A DNA stretch of 64,000 nt from assembly GCA_030528325.1 (NCBI GenBank), contig JAUMZD010000003.1:62001-126000 (forward strand), read 5' to 3'. Both the position numbers and the translations under genes were made by a program. This document shows, piece after piece, positions 28,867-36,221 of the stretch (positions are counted from its first letter, which is position 1; each line of letters opens with the position of its first letter). The stretch comes from Lautropia sp. (GTDB taxonomy: Bacteria > Pseudomonadota > Gammaproteobacteria > Burkholderiales > Burkholderiaceae_E). The notes beneath the pieces are model-generated. The model worked only from the letters and a program-made list of their open reading frames with translations. It searched no databases and was not told where the DNA came from.

Positions 28867-30191
28867 CCCTTCCCTTCCGCCACGGGCGCCGACATTGTCG
28901 CAGCCGCGGCCCTATCCCCCAATCCGATGCGCAGATCCATGCCACTGGGCTGCTGGTACAGGCGCAGCCCAAATACCGGCATGATCGCCAGCAGATGATC
29001 GAAGATATCCGACTGGATCCCCTCGTAGACGGCCCAGGCCGTCGTGTTCGTGAAGCAGTACAGCTCCATCGGCACCCCTTCCGGCGTCGGCTCCATCACG
29101 CGCACCATCAGCGTCATCTCCTGATGGATGCCCGGGTGGGCCCGCAGATAGGCATCCACATAGGCCCGGAAGGTGCCGATGTTCGTCAACCGCCGCTGAT
29201 TGGCCAATTGTCTGGCCCGCTGCTCACCGAGCCGCCCCAGGCGCTCCCGGTTGCTGACTTCCAGCTCCCTGGACTTGCGGGCCAGATAGGCCGACAGCAG
29301 TTCGATCTCGGCCAGCCGCTGGATGTCATCGGCCTCCAGAAAGCGGATGGAGGTCACGTCCAGCCGCAGGGTGCGCTTGATGCGTCGCCCCCCGGATTCT
29401 GACATACCCCGCCAGTTGCGGAAGCTCTCCGACATCAGGCGCCAGGTGGGAATCATCGTGATCGTCTTGTCCCAGTTCTGCACCTTCACCGTATGCAGCG
29501 CGATGTCGATCACGTCCCCATCGGCTCCCACCTGCGGCATCTCGATCCAGTCACCCACCCGCAGGGTATCGGAAGACGTCAGCTGAACCCCCGCCGTGAA
29601 GCTCAGCAGCGTGTCCTTGAACACCAGCAGCAGCACGGCCGACATCGCGCCCAGACCCGAGAGCAGGATCAGGGGCGAACGGTCGATCAGCACGCCCACG
29701 ATCACCACGGCCGCCAGACAGTAAAGCAGCAGCTTCAGCAGCTGCACATAGCCCTTGATCGACTTGGCCCGCTTGCCACTGTGCTCGCGGGCATTCAGGA
29801 AGGCGGTCAGCAGCGCATCGAGCGCCCGGACAGCCCGAAAGACCGTCATCGCGATGGCCACGTTGCGCACCACGGTCGAGACGGCCGGATGAAGTCCGGG
29901 CACCAGATCGACCCCCAGTTGCAGCACGAGTGCCGGCAGGATCTGCGCACTGCGTGACAGGAAGGTGGCGTCCATCAGCATCCGCCCCTTCGCCGTCGCG
30001 GCAAAGCGCTGGTTGATGCCCTGGATGAGTCGCTGGATCACCCGGGCCGCAACGAACCTGGCCAGCAGTGCCACGATCACCAGGATCATCAGCCCCAGCG
30101 AGCCTTCGAGCCAGGGATAGTGTTCAAACCAGGGTTGAATCTTCGACCAGATGGACGCTTCGGACTGGGCCGCCACGGATTCGATGGACAT
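28863..30191 (-). CDS. ybdG: MscS-family mechanosensitive channel, YbdG type
   Basis: 442 residues. About five transmembrane segments: LGLMILVIVALLARFV (32-50), TFLSRSAQILPALVLQL, VRNVAIAMTVFRAV, LLLYCLAAVVIVGVLI and LSGLGAMSAVLLLVFKDTLLSF. The last is the pore-lining helix running into the MscS beta domain (LRVGDWIEMPQVGADGDVIDIALHTVKVQNWDKTITMIPTW). A cytoplasmic C-terminal region resembles E. coli YbdG (415 residues), an osmotic-stress channel of miniconductance type. Confidence 0.9.
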   Translation of the reverse strand: MSIESVAAQSEASIWSKIQPWFEHYPWLEGSLGLMILVIVALLARFVAARVIQRLIQGINQRFAATAKGRMLMDATFLSRSAQILPALVLQLGVDLVPGLHPAVSTVVRNVAIAMTVFRAVRALDALLTAFLNAREHSGKRAKSIKGYVQLLKLLLYCLAAVVIVGVLIDRSPLILLSGLGAMSAVLLLVFKDTLLSFTAGVQLTSSDTLRVGDWIEMPQVGADGDVIDIALHTVKVQNWDKTITMIPTWRLMSESFRNWRGMSESGGRRIKRTLRLDVTSIRFLEADDIQRLAEIELLSAYLARKSRELEVSNRERLGRLGEQRARQLANQRRLTNIGTFRAYVDAYLRAHPGIHQEMTLMVRVMEPTPEGVPMELYCFTNTTAWAVYEGIQSDIFDHLLAIMPVFGLRLYQQPSGMDLRIGLGDRAAAATMSAPVAEGKG

Positions 30192-30328
30192 GATGCCTCT
30201 GCACGGAATGGGACGATCATCCTATTCTCGACCCTGACATCATGATCGCCATGCCCGCCCTGTCCGACGGCATGAAGTGAGGTCAATGCGCCACACTGGC
30301 CGGCCCTGCATCCACCGGATCGGCCTGC

Positions 30329-30368
30329 AAGCCTGGGCGGCAGGCATCGCGAAGGCGAAAATCGGCCG
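30329..30368 (+). repeat. R1 repeat, solo left-type end (diverged)
   Basis: Contains GGGCGGCAGG, CATCGCGAAGGCG and AAAATCGGCC, matching the left end of the complete copy at 42026. The outer bases are altered (AAGCC in place of GGAGC). Confidence 0.65.
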
Positions 30369-30475
30369 CCAGAAACGCCACCATGGAGCCCCGGCGCCAG
30401 TGCTCACACGAATTGACCGGTGGCCACGCTGATCGCTGCGCCCCGTGACACGGGGCGGGCAGCCGTCTCGATCCA

Positions 30476-30574
30476 CGCGGTCGGGGAAGTCCGCTCGGGG
30501 GTGTGACAGGCGATGAAACGACGCCTGTCACGACTGGGGGTTGGGAGGGGCCCGAGCGGACTTCCCCGACCGCG
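30476..30574. repeat. Nested inverted repeat with 24-bp perfect arms
   Basis: Positions 30476-30499 are the exact reverse complement of 30551-30574 (arms start CGCGGTCGGGGAAGTCC). Inside, GTGACAGGCG (30503-30512) pairs with CGCCTGTCAC (30522-30531), followed by a G-rich single-stranded stretch. The whole can fold into a long stem carrying an inner hairpin, in RNA or as a cruciform. Confidence 0.8.
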
Positions 30575-30725
30575 CGGGAAATCAGGACGAGCTGGCGGGA
30601 CGGGGCGGCGATTCGCCCCGATCGGCGGACACCTTGCATGCACGCTGGCCACCGGCTCGCTGGCGCCTGCCCTTCAGGAAGCGGCCGGCCGGCACCGGAA
30701 GACACCTGATTCAGGGCGCCGGGGT

Positions 30726-30751
30726 GGAAGCCCTGCCCACGCAGGGCTTCC
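30726..30751. terminator. 10-bp hairpin 49 bases after acxC
   Basis: GGAAGCCCTG and CAGGGCTTCC flank CCCACG. It is the first strong structure after the acxC stop. No T-run follows on the minus strand, so it may protect the 3' end or terminate weakly. Confidence 0.5.
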
Positions 30752-30799
30752 CCATCGACTCAGGCGTCGATCGGAACCATGGGCCGGCCGACAACGCAT

Positions 30800-31306
30800 T
30801 CAGGCGTTACTGCACTCGGGAACCGGCAGCCCCAGGGTGTCCTTGTAGAACGACACGATGTCGGGCTCGAAATCATGAATGACCGGATACCACGGGGTCG
30901 GGGCCTCCACATCCAGCAGATCGCCGCTCTTCGGGCAATAGTATTCGCGGATCACCTGCCAGCCGGCCGTCGGCGACATCAGCTTCGGATACAGCTCGTC
31001 GAGCTTCTCCTGCGTGTCGCGCACATACACCACAGCATGCAGCTTCCAGTTCTCCTTCCAGTCGCAGAACACATGGCCAGCCTCGGACTTGATGACCCAG
31101 CGATTGGTGCCCTTCTCCTGAACCACGTAAAGCTTCGGCCCCAGCGGCAGCAGGATCCTGTCGTCCCACGCCACCCGCTCCTGCAGGATCGAGATGTAGG
31201 TTTCAAAGCGCTCCGGGTCCTTGGGCGTCGACTGCATCTGGTGCAGGGTATCGCGGTCGATGGTGCCGTCGATGAGGTCGGCGATCTTGGAACGTTCATA
31301 TGCCAT
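30800..31306 (-). CDS. acxC: Acetone carboxylase gamma subunit
   Basis: 168 residues, the same as the Xanthobacter AcxC length as I recall it. The start at 31306 has AGGAG seven bases upstream and gives MAYERSKIADLIDGTID. Characteristic segments are DPERFETYISILQERVAWDDRILLPLG, HVFCDWKENWKLHAVVYVRDT and YYCPKSGDLLDVEAPTPWYPVIHDFEPD. These include cysteines that may bind a metal. It is the small subunit of the heterohexameric enzyme that converts acetone and bicarbonate to acetoacetate at the cost of ATP. It is the last gene of the acxABC operon. Confidence 0.93.
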   Translation of the reverse strand: MAYERSKIADLIDGTIDRDTLHQMQSTPKDPERFETYISILQERVAWDDRILLPLGPKLYVVQEKGTNRWVIKSEAGHVFCDWKENWKLHAVVYVRDTQEKLDELYPKLMSPTAGWQVIREYYCPKSGDLLDVEAPTPWYPVIHDFEPDIVSFYKDTLGLPVPECSNA

Positions 31307-31327
31307 GTTGGTCTCCTGATTCTTGCA

Positions 31328-31352
31328 GGGGCCCGACCCCCGGCCGGGCCCC
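31328..31352. other. GC-rich hairpin between acxB and acxC
   Basis: GGGGCCCG and CGGGCCCC form an 8-bp stem around a nine-base loop in the 82-base gap. It lies about 20 bases upstream of the acxC ribosome-binding site. It may set mRNA stability and so subunit ratio. Confidence 0.5.
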
Positions 31353-31388
31353 ACGATGTGTCGGATTCAAGGGAAGAAAGCCCCGTCG

Positions 31389-33707
31389 TCACTCCTCGAC
31401 GAACTGGACGACGCGGACATCGGGCAGTTCCGAGATGTCCATGTGGTGCGTCGAGCCGTAGTGCGGGATGCCGATCTCTTCTTCACGCAGCTGCCAGTCT
31501 TCGGGCAGATCCCAGAATTCACGGAACGACTGCTCGAAACGGGGGCCGAGACGGAAGGACGATGCGAACATCTGCTGCACCTGCGTACCCGCATCCTTGG
31601 CCAGGATGCGCTCGCGCTCGGCCTTCATCCACTCCCGGGTCGGCACGGCACGCGCCAGACGCGCCTTGCGGATCTCGGCACGCTTCGCCTCGGTGGCCTT
31701 CTCATCGGCCTCCCAGGTGCCATCCTTGTTCTCCCTGGCGATCACACCGTAGATGCTCTCGGCAAAGCGTGGCAGGATGTAGCCACCCTCCAGATCGGCC
31801 ACCACCAGCTTCGGATCCCGGTCGAGCGGATCCCCGAAGCCCGGACCACCCTTCATCGTGTTCAGGTACAGGTCGTAGTCCTTGAACATGGCCTCGGTGG
31901 TGATCGCCTGCTTGTCGCGCTTGACCCTGGCATCCGGAATCAGCTTCTCGTAGCTGCGCTCGCCCGGATCGACGTCGCCACCCAGCGGGATCGGCTTGCC
32001 CTCGGCGATGAGCTGCTTCAGGCCGGTGTCATGCGCCTCGAAGCGGTAGCCCGAGGCCGCCGGGAAGCCACCCATCAGACCCCAGTCGCTGCTCATGTGG
32101 CCATTGCCCATGAAGAACATCGTCCAGTCCTTGGCATTCCACACCAGGCGCAGGCTTTCCCAGCCGCATCCGCCGCGGTACTTGCCCGAACCACCCGAGC
32201 TGGCCTTGATCTGGCGGCCCAGATAGACCAGCGGCTCGGCCAGCTCCCAGATCTCCATGTCGCCCATGTCGCCTTCCGGGTTCCAGATGGCGGCCGCATG
32301 GCTGATGCCATCGGCATAGGCCGACGCACCGACCCCGTTGGCCGCGCACTCGAAGCTGTTGACGGCGTGGATCTCGTCATACTGGTTGAAGCCACCGCCC
32401 TGCAACCAGTTCGAGGTGTTGGCGTTGCCGGCGTTCACTTCCTCCAGATAGCCCCGACCATAGTAAGCCCGCGAAAGACCGCGCCACAGCGAGGTCCAGG
32501 TCGAGACCAGGAAGTGCCACGCATACGAGAACGCCACCCGCCGGTCATCGGGGTTCATCCAGGTGCCCTTGGGCAGGCGGAACTCGGTCGCATAGGCCGC
32601 CCCGTCGTTGATCATTTCCGACGGAATCAGCGTCTGCGTCATCATCACCCAGATCCCGGAGGTGAAACTCACCTGGTGGGCGTTGTAGGTGTGCCAGCCC
32701 CAGCGGCTGGATCCCTCGAAATCGAGACGCCAGCTGCCGTCGGGGCGGATCGTCATCTCGGAGGGCGAATGCATGATGGTGTCGACCTTGGCAAAGTCCG
32801 ACGGCACCCGCACGTCCTCGTGGTCGTAGGGCACGTCGACGAAGCCGACCTGACGGTACTTGCCCGGAATGGTCATCGCCTTGATCCGCGCCTGCAGGCC
32901 CTGACGGCCGTGCTCGACCGCTTCGTAGGCAAATTTCCAGTAATTCTCGATGCCTTCCTGCTCGATCACTTCCTCGACCAGCTTGCGGATCATGTGGCAG
33001 CCGGCCACCCGGGTCCGCTCGTCCAGCATCCAGTAGCGGGTCGTGCGCACCATCCGCTGGCTTTCGTGCAGCCAATCCCGGAACAGCTCGTCATTGGCGC
33101 CGATCTTGCGGCAGGTGATCGAATAGCCGTCACCGAAGCGCTGCACCTGGCCGGTGGACATCGAGCCGGGGCCGACCGAACCGGTATCGATCACGTGCGT
33201 CACGCCGCCGACCCAGCCCACCAGTTCCCCCTCCCAGAAAATCGGCACGATGGTGTGGATGTCGCAAGGGTGGACATTGCCGATCAGGGAATCGTTGTTG
33301 CAGAAGATGTCCTTGTCCTGAATGCCCGGATTGCTCTCCCAGTCGTTCTCGATCATGTACTTGATCGCCGCACCCATGGTGCCGACGTGGATGATGATCC
33401 CGGTCGAGGTCAGCAGCGAGTCGCCGGCCGCGTTGTAGAGCGTGAAGCACAGTTCCCCTTCCTGCTCGACGATCGGGGAAGCCGCGATCTTCTTGGCGGT
33501 TTCACGGGCGTCCACCACGCCGGCACGCAGGCGCGAAAACAGCTTGTTGTAGAGGATCGGATCACTGTCACGCAGCGTCATCTGCTTCAGACCCGCGTAG
33601 TGTCCGGTTTTTTTCGTCGCCGCCATGATGCGGTCACGGTGTTGCTTGAGGGTTTCGCCGCCGCGGACGACACCGCGCATGGCGTCGTTGGGATTGAATG
33701 TCGTCAT
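31389..33707 (-). CDS. acxB: Acetone carboxylase alpha subunit (hydantoinase B family)
   Basis: 772 residues, close to known AcxB proteins. HyuB-type features include LYNKLFSRLRAGVVDARETAKKIAASPIV, FTLYNAAGDSLLTSTGIIIHVGTMGAAI, the metal-site region NNDSLIGNVHPCDIHTIVPIFWEG, and SGGSGKYRGGCGW. Known acetone carboxylases contain manganese in this subunit. The acx order, with HyuA-type subunit, HyuB-type subunit, then the 20-kDa subunit, separates this from hydantoinase and oxoprolinase operons. It lies 62 bases after acxA. Confidence 0.94.
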   Translation of the reverse strand: MTTFNPNDAMRGVVRGGETLKQHRDRIMAATKKTGHYAGLKQMTLRDSDPILYNKLFSRLRAGVVDARETAKKIAASPIVEQEGELCFTLYNAAGDSLLTSTGIIIHVGTMGAAIKYMIENDWESNPGIQDKDIFCNNDSLIGNVHPCDIHTIVPIFWEGELVGWVGGVTHVIDTGSVGPGSMSTGQVQRFGDGYSITCRKIGANDELFRDWLHESQRMVRTTRYWMLDERTRVAGCHMIRKLVEEVIEQEGIENYWKFAYEAVEHGRQGLQARIKAMTIPGKYRQVGFVDVPYDHEDVRVPSDFAKVDTIMHSPSEMTIRPDGSWRLDFEGSSRWGWHTYNAHQVSFTSGIWVMMTQTLIPSEMINDGAAYATEFRLPKGTWMNPDDRRVAFSYAWHFLVSTWTSLWRGLSRAYYGRGYLEEVNAGNANTSNWLQGGGFNQYDEIHAVNSFECAANGVGASAYADGISHAAAIWNPEGDMGDMEIWELAEPLVYLGRQIKASSGGSGKYRGGCGWESLRLVWNAKDWTMFFMGNGHMSSDWGLMGGFPAASGYRFEAHDTGLKQLIAEGKPIPLGGDVDPGERSYEKLIPDARVKRDKQAITTEAMFKDYDLYLNTMKGGPGFGDPLDRDPKLVVADLEGGYILPRFAESIYGVIARENKDGTWEADEKATEAKRAEIRKARLARAVPTREWMKAERERILAKDAGTQVQQMFASSFRLGPRFEQSFREFWDLPEDWQLREEEIGIPHYGSTHHMDISELPDVRVVQFVEE

Positions 33708-33769
33708 GATGCAAATTCCTTGTTCAGTAGCGTCGGATGAGAGTCATCGACAGATGCCCTCGACCGGTG

Positions 33770-35923
33770 TCAGACTTCCTTCAGATGGAACAGGCGATGG
33801 CCATCCAGCCAGGTCTCGAAGCCATCCGGCACGACGAAGGTGGTGGCGTCGGACTCGATCACCGCCGGGCCCGTGATCCGATTTCCGGGCTTGAGCGACT
33901 CCATCCGGTAAAGCTGTGCATCGACCCATTTCTTCTTGCGATAGAACTTGCGGGTACCCAGATGCGCCTCCCGGTCGGGGATTTCGTGCCCCAGCTCTTC
34001 CTTCGGAATGCGGGGCTTCGGAATCGGCACGGTGCCGCGCATGATGGCACCCGTCACCGAGTACCCCAGCTCGGGCGAGCGTGCCGATTCGGAATACACA
34101 CGACCATAGGTGTCGTTGAAGGCCTCCTCCAGCGAAAGCCAGTCATTTTCGGTGGCAGCCTTCCTGATCGGTGATTCGATTTCCAGATCGTTGAGCTGCC
34201 CGCGATACTGCATGCGATAGCCTGGCGTCAGTTCGACCTGATCCGGGGTGTAGCCATTGAGCTTGAACTCGTCCAGCACCCGTTCGGTCAGCTCGCTCCA
34301 GGCATCCTGAAGGGTTTTCGCCGCCGCGATGCGTTCTTCCTCGCTGGCATCGGTCGCCAGGTTGATGTCCAGACTCTTGTCATAGCGATACTCGAAATCG
34401 GCCGCCGCGCAACCAAAGGCCGAGAAACCTGCCGCCCAGGCCGGCACGATCACGTCCTCGAAACCGAGCCCTTCGGTATACCCATAGGTGTGCACCGGAC
34501 CGGCGCCCCCATACGAGAAGCACACGAAGCTGCCCGGGCTGTAACCCTTGCCCGAGATCATCGAACGCAGGTAATCGCGAAGATCGGAATCCAGCAGCTC
34601 GATCACCCCGGCTGCGGCGTCTTCCACCGACAGGCCCAGCGGGTCGGCCAGCTGTTCCTTGATCGCGTCATAGGCACGCTGACGGCTGAGCTTCAGCGCA
34701 CCGCCCAGGAAGTTCTCCGGGTTCAGGTAGCCCAGCACCATGTGGCAATCGGAGATGGTGATCGTGTCGATGCCGCTGTCTTCCCAGCACACGCCCACCC
34801 GATAACCGGCCGAATCCGGGCCCAGCTTGATCGCCTTGGTGTAGGGATCGATGCGGATGAAACTGCCGGCGCCGGCGCCCACCGAATCCATCGCCACCAG
34901 CGGCAGCGACAGCACCAGCCGCGCCATGTCGGGGTCGTTCTTGATGGTCAGCTCACCCTGCGTGATCAGCGCCACGTCGAATGAGGTGCCACCGATGTCC
35001 GAGCAGGCGATGTTCTTGTAGCCCAGCACCTCACCGAGGTATTTCGCGCCGATCACGCCACCGATCGGGCCCGAGACGATGGTTCGCGCCAGCTCCTTGG
35101 CCTTCCACGAAATGGTGCCACCGTGCGTGGCCATCACGCGGAAATCGAATTTGGCGCCCTTTTCCTTGAAGGCCGACGTGATCTTGTTGAGCGTCTGGCG
35201 GGATGGTTCGGCCGCGAAGGCTTCCAGAATCGTCGTGTTGGTACGGTGCGATTCCTTGCGAACCGGATAGTAGTCGGTGGACGCGAAGACCGGGATCTCC
35301 TTGCCGCTCTGCTTCACTTCCTCCTGCACGATGTCGCGCACCCGACGCTCGTGCGTGGGGTTCTTGTACGAGTGCAGCAGGCTGATGACGATGCCCTGGA
35401 CGTCCTGGGCGATCAGTTCCTTCGCGGCGCGGCGCGCGCTGTCCTCGTCCAGTGGGATCACCACCGTGCCGAACATGTCGGTTCGCTCGACCACCCCGCG
35501 CGTCAGTCGGCGTGGCACCAGCGGCTCGTCATAATAGTGGGTGTTCAGATGAAGCCGGTCTTCATAGGCAAAGCCCAGATAGGCCTGGGCTGCACGGCCC
35601 ATGCGGTGGAAGTCCTCACAGCCGGCATTGACGATCAGGCCCGTCTTCAGACCCTTGCGTTGCACGACCCGGTTGAGCATGGCCGTGCCCGAATAGACGC
35701 CCGTCTGCAGGGCCGGCAGGGCATCACCCAGCTCCATCCCCCAGAGCCCCAGCGCATCGATACTGGACTCGATCAGGCCACGGGCCTCATTGTCGGGCGT
35801 GCTCTGCGCCTTGCCGACGACGAATTCACCCTTGCTGTCCACAAAGAAGGTATCGGTCATGGTGCCGCCGGCATCGATGCCGAGCACCTGAACGTTTCTC
35901 ACGTTCTTGTTCTGCGTATTCAA
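33770..35923 (-). CDS. acxA: Acetone carboxylase beta subunit (hydantoinase A family)
   Basis: 717 residues from a TTG at 35923, which has GGAGG five bases upstream and gives NTQNKNVRNVQVLGIDAGGTMTDTFFVD, the family beginning. An upstream in-frame start at 36202 would translate the promoter and was rejected. The actin-like ATPase fold shows phosphate-1 GIDAGGTMTD, DIGGTSFDVALI, and later CFSYGGAGPVHTYGY. This subunit is thought to carry ATP-dependent activation of the substrates. It is the first gene of the operon, directly downstream of a -24/-12 promoter. Confidence 0.94.
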   Translation of the reverse strand: MNTQNKNVRNVQVLGIDAGGTMTDTFFVDSKGEFVVGKAQSTPDNEARGLIESSIDALGLWGMELGDALPALQTGVYSGTAMLNRVVQRKGLKTGLIVNAGCEDFHRMGRAAQAYLGFAYEDRLHLNTHYYDEPLVPRRLTRGVVERTDMFGTVVIPLDEDSARRAAKELIAQDVQGIVISLLHSYKNPTHERRVRDIVQEEVKQSGKEIPVFASTDYYPVRKESHRTNTTILEAFAAEPSRQTLNKITSAFKEKGAKFDFRVMATHGGTISWKAKELARTIVSGPIGGVIGAKYLGEVLGYKNIACSDIGGTSFDVALITQGELTIKNDPDMARLVLSLPLVAMDSVGAGAGSFIRIDPYTKAIKLGPDSAGYRVGVCWEDSGIDTITISDCHMVLGYLNPENFLGGALKLSRQRAYDAIKEQLADPLGLSVEDAAAGVIELLDSDLRDYLRSMISGKGYSPGSFVCFSYGGAGPVHTYGYTEGLGFEDVIVPAWAAGFSAFGCAAADFEYRYDKSLDINLATDASEEERIAAAKTLQDAWSELTERVLDEFKLNGYTPDQVELTPGYRMQYRGQLNDLEIESPIRKAATENDWLSLEEAFNDTYGRVYSESARSPELGYSVTGAIMRGTVPIPKPRIPKEELGHEIPDREAHLGTRKFYRKKKWVDAQLYRMESLKPGNRITGPAVIESDATTFVVPDGFETWLDGHRLFHLKEV

Positions 35924-35977
35924 TTGCTCCTCCTGTTCTCGGTAGCCGGACTGGTGAACAGACCGTACTCCTTCAGA

Positions 35978-35993
35978 AGCAATCCCCGTGCCA
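35978..35993 (-). promoter_or_regulatory. Sigma-54 promoter of acxABC
   Basis: On the minus strand TGGCACGGGGATTGCT matches the consensus TGGCAC-N5-TTGCW exactly. The predicted start of transcription is near 35967, about 45 bases before the acxA TTG. Confidence 0.88.
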
Positions 35994-36065
35994 TCTGCAG
36001 CGCAACATGACAACCCATTGAAAAAGGGAGATTTATTTTTTTCTTCGATCCGCGAAGCTGCCTCA

Positions 36066-36135
36066 CTGTCCGATTCCCGGACGATTCCCGGACACCTGTC
36101 CGTCCGACGACGGACAGATGGGCGGACAGCCTGTC
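36066..36135. promoter_or_regulatory. Likely AcxR enhancer sites (CTGTCCG cluster)
   Basis: CTGTCCG at 36066, a 9-bp-arm palindrome CTGTCCGTC-CGAC-GACGGACAG at 36096-36117 (22 bases with its spacer), and CGGACAG/CTGTC at 36123-36135. CCGGAC is also present between them. The cluster is 73-142 bases upstream of the sigma-54 promoter, the usual distance for an enhancer-binding protein. The assignment to AcxR is inferred. Confidence 0.65.
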
Positions 36136-36221
36136 TCTCCCCCAAAAGAACAGCCTTCATCCCCGGGACGAAGGCTGGCGACCATGATCGGCTGGCCCGC
36201 ACAAGGGCTGACAGGGGCGGA

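Larger units (their letters stand above)
30192..30799. other. Structure-rich intergenic region between acxC and ybdG
   Basis: About 608 bases without a convincing gene. It holds a solo R1 end (30329), a short palindrome CCCCGTGACACGGGG (30441-30455), a large nested inverted repeat (30476-30574) and a 10-bp hairpin just after acxC (30726-30751). Confidence 0.6.

Noticed and set aside
30476..30574. Retron-like msr-msd structure
   Set aside because: Nested pairing is suggestive, but there is no reverse transcriptase gene within reach.
35924..36202. N-terminal extension of acxA
   Set aside because: It would translate the sigma-54 promoter and enhancer region. The TTG at 35923 has a strong Shine-Dalgarno and the family N-terminus.
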